This document shows, piece after piece, positions 6,863 through 14,118 of a DNA stretch of 15,185 nucleotides. Below the pieces are notes generated by a model. That model ran no database searches. It was not told the DNA's origin and was given only the letters and a program-made list of their open reading frames with translations. Both the position numbers and the translations under genes were made by a program. How positions within the stretch are numbered: the stretch's first letter is position 1; the number at the start of each line of letters is the position of its first letter. The stretch is from contig JAEUJK010000016.1 of NCBI GenBank assembly GCA_016794735.1, positions 1 to 15,185 of the forward strand, in the 5' to 3' direction. The stretch comes from Gemmatimonadota bacterium. Lineage in GTDB: Bacteria; Gemmatimonadota; Gemmatimonadetes; Gemmatimonadales; Gemmatimonadaceae.

Positions 6863-7899
6863 CCAAGTACCGTATGCCGGCGGAGTGGGAACCCCACGCC
6901 GCCACCTGGATCGCCTGGCCGCACCACGAACCCGACTGGCCCGGCAAGCTGGAACCGATCCCATGGGTGTACGCGGAGATCGTGCGCGTCCTGCACGCCC
7001 ACGAACGCGTCGAGATCCTCTGCCACTCCGAAGATGTGCGGGAGGACGCGCGCGCGAAGCTGGACGCGCACCACTGCGACCCCGCCGGGTATCGCCTGCA
7101 CGTCGTGCCCTACGACCGCGGGTGGCTCCGGGACTCCATGCCCACGGTCGTGCACGATGCCGAAGGACAGCCGGTGCTCGCCAACTGGCAGTTCAATGCG
7201 TGGGCCAAGTACGACAACTACGCCCACGACGCGCGCGTCGGTGAGGTGGTGGCCGGCATCACCGGCATGCCGCGCATGGAACCGATGCGCCCCGACGGGG
7301 GCGGACGCGTCGTGCTCGAGGGCGGCGCGATCGAGACGAATGGCGCCGGGCTCTTCCTCGTCACCGAGGAGTGCCTCCTGTCCAACGTGCAGGAACGCAA
7401 CCCGGGACTGTCCCGCTCCGGCTACGAGCAGGTCTTTCGTGACGTGCTCGGGGTGCACGAGACGATCTGGCTCGGCGAAGGGTGCGTCGGCGACGACACC
7501 CACGGGCACGTCGACGACATTGCGCGGTTTGTCGATGCGACCACGATCGTGCTCGCCCACGAGGAAGATCCGGCCGACGAGAATCACCAGCGCTCCAAGG
7601 ACAACCTGCGGCGCCTGCAACACGCCGGCGCCGGCCGCTTTCACGTCATCACGTTGCCGTACCCACGGCCGGTGATGATGGATGGCCAACGCCTCCCGGC
7701 GTCGTACGCGAACTTTTACATCGCCAACGGCGTCGTGATCGTCCCGACCTTCAACGACCCGAACGACCGCGTCGCGCTCAACACCCTCGGCGAGTGTTTC
7801 CCCGGCCGCACGGTCGTCGGGATCCACGCGGTGGACCTCGTCTGGGGCCTGGGCACCCTGCACTGCCTCTCCCAACAGCAGCCCTTACCGGCCCGGTAA
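6859..7899 (+). CDS. aguA: Agmatine deiminase
   Basis: A 346-residue member of the peptidyl-arginine-deiminase/agmatine deiminase family, which hydrolyses agmatine to N-carbamoylputrescine and ammonia. The family signatures appear in order: RMPAEWEPHAATWIAWPH at the N-terminus, DRGWLRDSMP (86-95), VVLEGGAIETNG (151-162), GDDTHGHVDDIARF with catalytic His217 (211-224), and LGTLHCLSQQQP with nucleophile Cys336. The length is normal for the family. The ATG overlaps the aguB stop by 4 nt; longer starts in this frame run through aguB and are not credible. Together AguB and AguA give the complete agmatine-to-putrescine pathway. The arginine decarboxylase that would supply agmatine is not in the window. 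Confidence 0.95.
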   Translation: MTKYRMPAEWEPHAATWIAWPHHEPDWPGKLEPIPWVYAEIVRVLHAHERVEILCHSEDVREDARAKLDAHHCDPAGYRLHVVPYDRGWLRDSMPTVVHDAEGQPVLANWQFNAWAKYDNYAHDARVGEVVAGITGMPRMEPMRPDGGGRVVLEGGAIETNGAGLFLVTEECLLSNVQERNPGLSRSGYEQVFRDVLGVHETIWLGEGCVGDDTHGHVDDIARFVDATTIVLAHEEDPADENHQRSKDNLRRLQHAGAGRFHVITLPYPRPVMMDGQRLPASYANFYIANGVVIVPTFNDPNDRVALNTLGECFPGRTVVGIHAVDLVWGLGTLHCLSQQQPLPAR

Positions 7900-7903
7900 T
7901 CCC

Positions 7904-9553
7904 ATGCGACGTGTCCTGCTCCTCGCGACGGCCCTCGCCGCGTGCACGAAGAACGACCAGGCGTCATCGGGCGCCGGGGCCCGGGGCACGCTCGTCATCG
8001 CCACCAGCGCCGACGCCGACCAGCTCCTTCCACCGCTCGTGATCACCAGCGTCGGAAAGCAGGTCAGCGACGCGTTGTTCCTCCCGATCGCCCGTGTCGG
8101 CGACGAGCTCAACATGCTCGGCGACGAGGGATTCACCGGTGTCCTCGCCGACCGCTGGGAGTGGGCCCCGGACTCGATGGCCATCACCTTCACGCTCGAC
8201 AGCGCCGCCCGCTGGCACGACGGGCGCCCGGTGCGCGCCGCGGATGTCGCGTTCAGCTTCGAGCGCTATCGCTCCGCCGAGGTAGGGTCCGACCTGGCCC
8301 CGAAGCTCGCCGGCATCCAATCCGTCACCGCGGACGACTCCCTCCGGTTCACCGTGGCCTTCGCCCGCCGCAGCGCCACGCAGTTCTACGATGTCGTGCA
8401 CCACCTCATCCCGTTCCCGGAGCACGTCTACGGCCCCATCGCTGCCGCCGAACTGCGGGCCAGCGATGCCGCACGCCGTCCGGTGGGGAGCGGCAAGTTC
8501 CGGTTTGGCCGGTGGGAAGCGGGCCAGCGCCTCGAGGTCGTCGCCGACACCGCGCACTGGCTCGGTCGCCCCGGCCTCGATCGCATCATCTGGACGGTCG
8601 TGCCTGACCCCACGACGCAGCTGGCCCAACTCCTCGCCGGCGAGGCCGACCTGGTGGAAGCCCTCCGAGGCCCCGCCCTCGAACAGGCCGCGCGCGACAC
8701 GGGCCTCGCCTTCGTCCAGCGACCCGCGGTGGACTACGTCGTGGCGCAGTTCAACCTGCGCGGGCGCAAGGCACGCACGCAGACGCATCCGCTCTTTGGG
8801 GATGTGCGCGTGCGGCGCGCCCTCACGCTGGCGCTCGATCGCCCCATGCTCGTCCGCAGCGTGCTCGACACGCTCGGCGACGCGATGACCTCGCCCTTCC
8901 TCACCCTCGCGGGCGTGCGCGGACTGGCGATCCCCGGTGTCGACCTCGCGCAGGCGCGCGCACTCCTCGCCGAGGCTGGCTTCCGCGACACCAACAACGA
9001 CGGCGTCCTGGAGAAGGACGGCATCCCGCTCGCATTCGGTGTATCGGCGCCCAGCACCTCCACCGGTCGCACGCGCATGCAGACGCTGCTCGCCGATGCG
9101 TGGAAGGCGATCGGCGCCAAGGTCTCCGCCGAGGTCATGGACAACCCCTCGATGATGGCGCGCAATGAAGCCGGCGACTACGACATCTCGTTGCTGGGCT
9201 ACAGCGGAAGCTCCGCAGCCTCCGACGTCGGTCCGCAGTGGTTGAGCACGCGGGGCTCGCAGGGGACCAACTGGGGCGGGTATGCCAACCCCGCCTTCGA
9301 CGCGGAGCTGGACTCGGCCACGGCGAGCATCGACCCGCGCAGCGCGCGCCAACACTACGCCCGCGCTGGCCAGATCCTCATCGATGACGCCGCGGGGATC
9401 TGGCTCTACGAGGCGCGAACCGTGATGGGGATGCACCGCCGCATCGTCCCCGGTCCCATTCGCGCCGACGCCTGGTGGGCGCACCTCGACGAGTGGTCCG
9501 TCGACCGCACTCGCATGCTGCCCCGGGACCGCCTGGGCCCCGGAACGACCTAG
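7904..9553 (+). CDS. ABC transporter solute-binding lipoprotein, family 5, third gene of the agu operon
   Basis: A 549-residue lipoprotein. Signal MRRVLLLATALAAC has lipobox LAAC with acyl-Cys14. The family 5 texts are TLVIATSADADQLLPPLVIT, FTLDSAARWHDGRPVRAADV, PVGSGKFRFGRWEAG, VRVRRALTLALDRPMLV, the acidic loop DTNNDGVLEKDG common in this family, and DAWWAHLDEW near the C-terminus. Its N-terminal 250 residues follow the protein at 1542-3218 closely in motif order and wording, so the two are paralogues. It starts only 4 nt after the aguA stop and probably depends on coupling, as no Shine-Dalgarno is seen. Its place in the operon hints at uptake or sensing of a polyamine-related or peptide ligand, but family 5 proteins usually bind peptides and polyamine binders are mostly a different family. 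No permease is nearby. Confidence 0.9.
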   Translation: MRRVLLLATALAACTKNDQASSGAGARGTLVIATSADADQLLPPLVITSVGKQVSDALFLPIARVGDELNMLGDEGFTGVLADRWEWAPDSMAITFTLDSAARWHDGRPVRAADVAFSFERYRSAEVGSDLAPKLAGIQSVTADDSLRFTVAFARRSATQFYDVVHHLIPFPEHVYGPIAAAELRASDAARRPVGSGKFRFGRWEAGQRLEVVADTAHWLGRPGLDRIIWTVVPDPTTQLAQLLAGEADLVEALRGPALEQAARDTGLAFVQRPAVDYVVAQFNLRGRKARTQTHPLFGDVRVRRALTLALDRPMLVRSVLDTLGDAMTSPFLTLAGVRGLAIPGVDLAQARALLAEAGFRDTNNDGVLEKDGIPLAFGVSAPSTSTGRTRMQTLLADAWKAIGAKVSAEVMDNPSMMARNEAGDYDISLLGYSGSSAASDVGPQWLSTRGSQGTNWGGYANPAFDAELDSATASIDPRSARQHYARAGQILIDDAAGIWLYEARTVMGMHRRIVPGPIRADAWWAHLDEWSVDRTRMLPRDRLGPGTT

Positions 9554-9562
9554 CCGGCGGCG

Positions 9563-9586
9563 CCGGTGTGATCTGGGTCACACCGG
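9563..9586 (+). terminator. Hairpin after the agu operon (overlaps CRP-like site)
   Basis: A perfect 9-bp inverted repeat (CCGGTGTGA at 9563-9571 and TCACACCGG at 9578-9586) with a 6-nt loop begins 10 nt after the SBP stop codon. Its position fits a terminator, but no T-run follows. A second small hairpin (CCGGC 9554-9558 with GCCGG 9562-9566) shares bases with its left arm, so the two cannot form together. The same bases form the operator-like palindrome described separately. Confidence 0.5.
9567..9582. promoter_or_regulatory. Candidate CRP/FNR-family operator, TGTGA-N6-TCACA
   Basis: TGTGA (9567-9571), six bases, then TCACA (9578-9582): both half-sites are a perfect match to the consensus of CRP-type regulators with correct spacing. 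It is centred 90 nt upstream of the chemotaxis gene ATG, so activation or repression of that gene is conceivable. A weak promoter guess downstream is TTGCCG at 9587. The symmetric sequence may instead exist for its RNA hairpin. Confidence 0.45.
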
Positions 9587-9664
9587 TTGCCGCACTCCGT
9601 GGCGGCACGTCTGTAGAGCGTGACCCGTGTCATCCGAACGTACGCTCGTCCCGCAGGCTGACCG

Positions 9665-11371
9665 ATGCCCGTGGGCGTTTCCTCGTTACGCAGCCTCCGG
9701 CATCGCCTGCTGGCGGGCTTTGGGGCGTTGGTCGTCCTCTTCGGCGCGGCCGGCGTTGCCGCGCGCGGCGCCGTGGGACGGATGTCCGAGGTCATCGGGG
9801 AGACGCTGCAGGAAGTGCAGGTCGACGCCCAGCTCTCCAGTCGGTTGAGCGGCGCGGTCGCCGCCCATCTTGGCGCCGCTGAGCGATACCTCTCCACCCG
9901 TGATTCCCTGTCGAAGGTCGCCGTGAGCCGTGCGGCCACCGTCGCGCGCGCCGCATACGACGAAATGACGCGGCGCGAGACGCGCGATGGTGCGGGCGAC
10001 TCCCTCCTCCGCGTGATCGGGACGCAGCTCGGCGACGTGACGGCGCGATACGCGCGAGCCCATGAACTCGCGGACGCTGGACGCCAGGCCGAGGCGCTGC
10101 GCGCCGCTGACGACGCGCAGGCACGAGGTGCCGAACTCCAGCGCAGCCTCCAGGCGGTCGATGCCGCCAAGGCACGTGCCGTGGACGCCGCGTCGCGCTC
10201 GCTCCGTCGCGATGCCGATGCACGGTCCTTGTGGGTCCTCATCATCATGGCCGCCGCCGCGTTGCTCGGCCTCACCGTCGTGGTGACCACCGCGCGTGCG
10301 GTGACGCGACCGCTGCGCCACCTGGCCGCACAAGCACGCGCGTTGTCGGCCGGCGATTTCGATGTCCGTGGCCATGACGACATTCCGTTGGAGTTCCGCG
10401 ACCTCGCCGATGCCTTGAATGGCGCGGCCGCGTCGCTGTCGCGCGTGGTCTCCGTGAGTTCACACACCGCCGACGATGTCTCGGGGTCGGCGCGTGAACT
10501 CGCCAACGTCTCCGAACAGATCTCCGCCTCGGCCAGCCAGATGGCCGCGTCGATGACGGAGATCTCCGCCGGCGCCGATTCCCAGGTGCGGCAGCTGCGT
10601 GCCGTCGATGACGCGCTGCGTTCGATCCAGGGGAACGCGACGCAGGTGCTGCAGGGGACCGATGAAGTGGGCACCCTCGCGGCCGACATCGAGTCCAGCG
10701 CGCGTGCGCGGCGTACCGAGATCGACCGCTCGCTGGGGATCCTCGGCACGGTGCGCACCACGGTTGGCGCCGCCGCAGCCGAGGTCCACGCCCTCGAGGC
10801 GACCGCCGAGCAGATTCACCGCCTCGTGGCTTCGGTGGGGCGCATCGCCGAACAGACGGACCTGCTCGCGCTCAACGCGGCGATCGAGGCCGCACGCGCC
10901 GGCGTTGCGGGGCGCGGGTTCGGCGTGGTCGCCGACGAAGTACGCAAGCTCGCCGAGCAGGCCCAGGCCGCCGCCGACGATGTCACGCAGCTCACGCGCA
11001 CGGTCACCACGCGAGTGGAGAGCACCACGCGCGCCATGGAAGCCGGGGTCGTGCAGGTCGCCGAGATCGAGAGCGTGTCCCGTGAGCTCGACAGCGCGCT
11101 GAACACCATCACGCTCTCCGCGAGTCGCACGCGGCAGGCCGCATCGAGCGCCGCCGAGCTGGCGCGCAGCAATGCCCAGTTTGTCACGAGCGCCGCCCGC
11201 AGTGTGGAGTCGGCGGCACGGACGGCCGAGGGGTACGCGGCGGCCGCCCAGCAGGTGAGTGCGGCCACCCAGGAACAGAGCGCGGCGTGCGAGCAGATGA
11301 GCTCCGCCTCCACGCAGCTCCTGCATGGGGCCATGCAGCTCCGCGAACTCGTGGGCGGCCTCAAGGGCTGA
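9665..11371 (+). CDS. Methyl-accepting chemotaxis protein
   Basis: A 568-residue transmembrane receptor that would signal to CheA/CheW. TM1 spans about residues 14-34. A helical periplasmic sensor of about 150 residues (37-185, four-helix-bundle type, rich in Ala and Arg) follows. TM2 is 188-209 (WVLIIMAAAALLGLTVVV), HAMP about 210-263 (TRPLRHLAAQARALSAGDFD), and the cytoplasmic coiled coil runs to the end. The highly conserved hairpin tip is present at 393-432 (RIAEQTDLLALNAAIEAARA, GRGFGVVADEVRKLAEQ). The C-terminus stops at LVGGLKG with no CheR/CheB-tethering pentapeptide. There are no che genes in the window. The ATG has no Shine-Dalgarno. A CRP-like palindrome lies about 90 nt upstream. 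The ligand cannot be told from sequence. Confidence 0.93.
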   Translation: MPVGVSSLRSLRHRLLAGFGALVVLFGAAGVAARGAVGRMSEVIGETLQEVQVDAQLSSRLSGAVAAHLGAAERYLSTRDSLSKVAVSRAATVARAAYDEMTRRETRDGAGDSLLRVIGTQLGDVTARYARAHELADAGRQAEALRAADDAQARGAELQRSLQAVDAAKARAVDAASRSLRRDADARSLWVLIIMAAAALLGLTVVVTTARAVTRPLRHLAAQARALSAGDFDVRGHDDIPLEFRDLADALNGAAASLSRVVSVSSHTADDVSGSARELANVSEQISASASQMAASMTEISAGADSQVRQLRAVDDALRSIQGNATQVLQGTDEVGTLAADIESSARARRTEIDRSLGILGTVRTTVGAAAAEVHALEATAEQIHRLVASVGRIAEQTDLLALNAAIEAARAGVAGRGFGVVADEVRKLAEQAQAAADDVTQLTRTVTTRVESTTRAMEAGVVQVAEIESVSRELDSALNTITLSASRTRQAASSAAELARSNAQFVTSAARSVESAARTAEGYAAAAQQVSAATQEQSAACEQMSSASTQLLHGAMQLRELVGGLKG

Positions 11372-11489
11372 CCGTCGGCGCGAGTCGACCACGACCTGCG
11401 CTGGTGAGGTGGACTCCGCGAACGCCGGGCGTGGCCACTTTCCCCGCGCGCCCGACCCTCTTACCCTCACCCCAGTCTCACAACATCCG
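11372..11489 (+). other. Intergenic region before the queuosine genes
   Basis: These 118 bases hold only a weak inverted repeat (CGGGCG 11426-11431 with CGCCCG 11449-11454) that could end the chemotaxis transcript. No preQ1 riboswitch pattern is visible (no A-rich tail pairing back to a hairpin loop). A promoter for queC is expected here, but none stands out. Confidence 0.3.
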
Positions 11490-12179
11490 GTGCCTGCGCC
11501 TCGACCTGCGGTCCTGCTCCTGAGTGGAGGGCTCGATTCCACCACGCTCCTCGCCCTCGCCCGGGCGGAGGGGTTTGCGGTGCATGCCCTCTCCTTTCGA
11601 TACGGCCAGCGCAACGCGCGTGAACTGGAGGCGGCCCGGCGCATCGCAAGCGCGGCGGGCGTCGCGCAGCATCGCATCGCGGAGATCGACCTGCGCATGT
11701 TCGGCGGCTCCGCATTGACCTCGGACCTCGAGGTGCCGAAGGACGCCGAGGACGACGGGCACATCCCGATCACGTATGTCCCGGCACGCAACACGATCTT
11801 CCTCTCGTTTGCGCTGGCGTGGGCCGAGGTGCTCGGCGCCACCGACATCTTCATCGGGGTCAACGCCCTCGATTACAGCGGCTACCCGGATTGTCGCCCG
11901 GCGTTCATCGAGGCCTTCGAGCGCATGGCGAACCTCGCGACGCGCGCTGGCGTCGAGGGCACGTCGCCGCTCCACATTCGCACGCCGCTCATCTCCATGA
12001 CCAAGGCGCAGATCATCGCCGCCGGCGTCCAGCATGGCGTGGATTACTCGGCAACGTTGAGCTGCTACGACCCCGACGAGCAGGGCCGCGCCTGCGGCCA
12101 CTGCGACGCCTGCCGCCTGCGCGCCCGCGGGTTCGCCGAGGCCGGCGTGAAGGACCCCACCGTTTACCGGCCGTCCTGA
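11490..12179 (+). CDS. queC: 7-cyano-7-deazaguanine synthase
   Basis: A 229-residue cytosolic enzyme that uses ATP and ammonia to convert 7-carboxy-7-deazaguanine to preQ0, the precursor of queuosine in tRNA. The PP-loop is at residues 12-19 (SGGLDSTT), followed by FRYGQRNARELEAA, ITYVPARNTIFLSFAL and GVNALDYSGYPDCRPAFI, all typical of QueC. Four zinc-binding cysteines are at 192, 202, 205 and 208 (the CGHCDAC cluster). GTG 11490 is chosen because it puts the PP-loop at the usual distance from the N-terminus; an upstream ATG at 11325 would overlap the chemotaxis gene. No Shine-Dalgarno is seen. The stop overlaps the queE start (TGATG). Confidence 0.95.
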   Translation: MPAPRPAVLLLSGGLDSTTLLALARAEGFAVHALSFRYGQRNARELEAARRIASAAGVAQHRIAEIDLRMFGGSALTSDLEVPKDAEDDGHIPITYVPARNTIFLSFALAWAEVLGATDIFIGVNALDYSGYPDCRPAFIEAFERMANLATRAGVEGTSPLHIRTPLISMTKAQIIAAGVQHGVDYSATLSCYDPDEQGRACGHCDACRLRARGFAEAGVKDPTVYRPS

Positions 12180-12811
12180 TGTACGCCGTCAAGGAGATCT
12201 TCTACACGCTCCAGGGCGAGGGAATGCAGGCGGGTCGTCCCGCGGTGTTCTGCCGCTTCTCCGGCTGCAACCTCTGGTCAGGCCGTGAAGTGGATCGCCC
12301 CACGGCCATCTGCACCTTCTGCGACACCGACTTCTTCGGGATGGGGCCCGACGGCGGGCGATTCCCCAGCCCGGAGGCCCTCGCGGATGCGGTCGCCGCA
12401 CGATGGCCGGCGGACGCCCCATCGGCGCGTCCACTCGTGGTGTGCACCGGCGGCGAACCGCTGCTCCAACTCGATGATGCAGCTGTCCAGGCGCTGCACG
12501 CCCGAGGGTTCGAGGTGGCCATCGAGACCAACGGGACCCTGCCCGCTCCCGCAGGGATCGACTGGATCTGCGTGAGTCCCAAGGCCCGGGCCGAGCTCGC
12601 CCTCACCCAGGGCGATGAGCTCAAGCTGGTGTATCCGCAGGCGCTGGCCATGCCCGAGGCGTTCGCGAACCTCCGGTTCCGCTACTTTTCGCTGCAGCCC
12701 ATGGACGGTCCGCATCGGGAGGCCAACACTGCCGCCGCGGTGGCCTACTGCCTGGCCCATCCCCAGTGGCGCCTCAGCCTCCAGACCCACAAGCTGCTGG
12801 GCTTGCGCTGA
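12179..12811 (+). CDS. queE: 7-carboxy-7-deazaguanine synthase (radical SAM)
   Basis: A 210-residue radical SAM enzyme that rearranges 6-carboxy-tetrahydropterin to 7-carboxy-7-deazaguanine. The start MYAVKEIFYTLQGEG is the hallmark QueE N-terminus. Instead of CxxxCxxC it has the CX14CX2C cluster motif (Cys30, Cys45, Cys48) of the QueE subgroup, reading FSGCNLW ... ICTFCDTDF. The SAM-binding TGGEPLLQ is at 90-97, followed by VAIETNGT, ICVSPKA and FSLQPMDG. The ATG shares its A with the queC stop, so the two are translationally coupled. It forms a pathway block with queC and queD. Confidence 0.95.
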   Translation: MYAVKEIFYTLQGEGMQAGRPAVFCRFSGCNLWSGREVDRPTAICTFCDTDFFGMGPDGGRFPSPEALADAVAARWPADAPSARPLVVCTGGEPLLQLDDAAVQALHARGFEVAIETNGTLPAPAGIDWICVSPKARAELALTQGDELKLVYPQALAMPEAFANLRFRYFSLQPMDGPHREANTAAAVAYCLAHPQWRLSLQTHKLLGLR

Positions 12812-12867
12812 TTCCAAGCCGTTCTGCCGTCTGCCGTTTCCCAGTCGCTCGCCCGCCTAGACAGCCC

Positions 12868-13236
12868 GTGCTCCTCTTCAAGGATTTCTCGTTCGAGGCG
12901 GCCCATCGCCTCCCCAACGTGCCGGAGGGGCACAAGTGCGCGCGCCTGCACGGGCACTCGTTCCAGGTGCGGGTGACCGTGGCGGGACCGGTGGGCGCGA
13001 CGACTGGGTGGGTCATGGACTTCGCGGACCTCAAGGCCGCGTGCGCCCCGGTGATCGACTCGCTCGACCATCGCTACCTGAATGAGATCCCCGGGCTCGA
13101 GAACCCGACGAGCGAAGTGGTGGCCATCTGGCTGTGGGACCGCATCGCCCCGGTGGTCGCCGGGCTCAGTTCCATCGAGGTCAGGGAAACCTGCACCTCG
13201 GGCTGCATCTATCGGGGAGAGGGTGTCGGCGGGTGA
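12868..13236 (+). CDS. queD: 6-carboxy-5,6,7,8-tetrahydropterin synthase
   Basis: A 122-residue PTPS-family enzyme that turns dihydroneopterin triphosphate into 6-carboxy-tetrahydropterin, the step before QueE. Zinc ligands are His13 (FEAAHRL) and His28/His30 (LHGHSF). Cys24 (GHKCARLHGH) is the catalytic cysteine, Asp67-His68 belong to SLDHRYLNE, and Glu107 lies in EVRETCTSG. The start is GTG 12868, which places FSFEAAHRL at the N-terminus as in relatives; starts further upstream overlap queE. No Shine-Dalgarno is present. The 56-nt gap to queE has only short GCCGTYT repeats. The reductase QueF is absent from the window. Confidence 0.94.
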   Translation: MLLFKDFSFEAAHRLPNVPEGHKCARLHGHSFQVRVTVAGPVGATTGWVMDFADLKAACAPVIDSLDHRYLNEIPGLENPTSEVVAIWLWDRIAPVVAGLSSIEVRETCTSGCIYRGEGVGG

Positions 13237-13247
13237 GCCGGACGCGT

Positions 13248-13253
13248 TAGATT
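13248..13253 (+). promoter_or_regulatory. Possible -10 element for the NlpC/P60 gene
   Basis: TAGATT in a very GC-rich 46-nt gap is a fair -10 match, 29 nt before the ATG. TGTCGG at 13224-13229 would be a poor -35 at 18-nt spacing. This is a weak call from composition and position only. Confidence 0.3.
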
Positions 13254-13282
13254 GCCCGAATTCCCCGGGTCTCCCTTCCGTA

Positions 13283-13903
13283 ATGAACTGGCGCTCCACG
13301 CTCTGCATGATCGGCCTCGCTGCATCGGTCCTCGCGACCGAGGCGCAGGCACAGCGTGCGCGCACGCCGCGGAAGAAGCCGTTCGAGGCACTCAGCGAGA
13401 GCGCACGTCGACTCAAGCAGTCGGCCGCCGATCGACTTGGGTTCCGCGAAGTCCCGCGCGATAGCGTCGTCGCGATCGAGATCCCCGAAGCGATCGTCCG
13501 GGACTCCATCGCCAGCGCGGCGCGATCCCAGCTCGGCACGCGCTACGTGTTGGGTGCCGAGCGTCCGGGCGTCGCCTTCGATTGCAGTGGCCTCGTGCGG
13601 TTTGTCATGGCCGCGTTGCGGCTCGACTTGCCACGCACCGCCAACGAGCAGGCGCAGCGCGGGCAGGAAGTCGCTCGCGAGGTCCATGCCCTTCGCCCGG
13701 GCGACTTGCTCACCTTTGGCCGCGGCTCCCGGGTGACGCACATCGGGGTGTATGTCGGCGACGGCCGGTTCGTCCATGCGAGCACGTCCAAGCGCCGGGT
13801 GATCGAGGCCTCGATCGACGAGCCTGGCACCTGGTTCCGCCGGAACTGGAAGGGTGTCCGTCGCCTCCTCGCCACCAACGAAGTCGCCGACACGACCGGC
13901 TAG
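13283..13903 (+). CDS. Exported NlpC/P60 cysteine peptidase (peptidoglycan hydrolase)
   Basis: A 206-residue protein with a Sec signal peptide (residues 1-23, cleavage likely AQA-QR), a basic linker region of about 50 residues, and an NlpC/P60 domain from about 75 to the end. The catalytic cysteine is Cys101 in AFDCSGLVRFV, the catalytic histidine is His153 in VTHIGVYVGDGRF, and His165 in FVHAST is the third polar residue. LPRTANEQAQRG and LRPGDLLTFG are typical of the domain. Such enzymes cut between D-Glu and the diamino acid of peptidoglycan stems in the periplasm. No SH3 or LysM domain is present, so the protein is a minimal form. ATG 13283 is chosen because it begins the signal peptide; longer ORFs overlap queD. 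No Shine-Dalgarno is evident. Confidence 0.92.
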   Translation: MNWRSTLCMIGLAASVLATEAQAQRARTPRKKPFEALSESARRLKQSAADRLGFREVPRDSVVAIEIPEAIVRDSIASAARSQLGTRYVLGAERPGVAFDCSGLVRFVMAALRLDLPRTANEQAQRGQEVAREVHALRPGDLLTFGRGSRVTHIGVYVGDGRFVHASTSKRRVIEASIDEPGTWFRRNWKGVRRLLATNEVADTTG

Positions 13904-13916
13904 GCCACCCGAAGCT

Positions 13917-13962
13917 GAACAGCAACCCGGCGCGGTCCCCAACGGGCCGCGCTGTTCGTTTT
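13917..13962 (+). terminator. Rho-independent terminator after NlpC/P60 gene
   Basis: GAACAGC (13917-13923) pairs with GCTGTTC (13951-13957). An inner GC-rich arm (GCGG with CCGC) extends the stem across an asymmetric loop, and GTTTTC follows immediately. This is the only hairpin in the window with a T-run. It starts 13 nt after the stop codon. Confidence 0.7.
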
Positions 13963-14015
13963 CGGACACTCGGTCCCGCCCCCGAACATCAGGCTGAAAC
14001 TTGGCCTCACACCAT

Positions 14016-14034
14016 CTCGTTGTCGGACAACGAG
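14016..14034. promoter_or_regulatory. Perfect palindrome, candidate operator (copy B)
   Basis: CTCGTTGTC-G-GACAACGAG is a perfect 9-bp inverted repeat with a one-base centre, 84 nt upstream of the efflux adaptor ATG. Short-centred palindromes of this kind are typical of dimeric repressors such as the TetR family, often found before efflux genes. It shares 14 of 16 core bases with the site at 3310-3325. Confidence 0.5.
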
Positions 14035-14118
14035 TTGCCATTGCGCGGGACTCGGCACGGAACTTCCCTTGTGGTGCTTCAGAACCCTCTGCGCCCTCAC
14101 GCTGTCGAATCCCCCGTC

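Noticed and set aside
5797..7899. 700-codon plus-strand frame containing aguA
   Set aside because: The part before 6859 overlaps aguB in another frame and reads as Arg-rich noise. Agmatine deiminase normally begins at the RMPAEW segment.
7964..9484. Minus-strand open frame of 506 codons
   Set aside because: It lies wholly antisense to the second solute-binding protein gene and has no recognisable domain.
11372..11489. preQ1 riboswitch upstream of queC
   Set aside because: The leader lacks the hairpin plus A-rich tail of known preQ1 classes. Only a weak inverted repeat is present.
10460..11863. Minus-strand open frame of 467 codons
   Set aside because: It is antisense to the chemotaxis receptor and queC, and shows no domain or signal.
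12815..12838. GCCGTYT triplet repeats in the queE-queD gap
   Set aside because: They are too short and irregular to assign a function, and chance in GC-rich DNA is likely.
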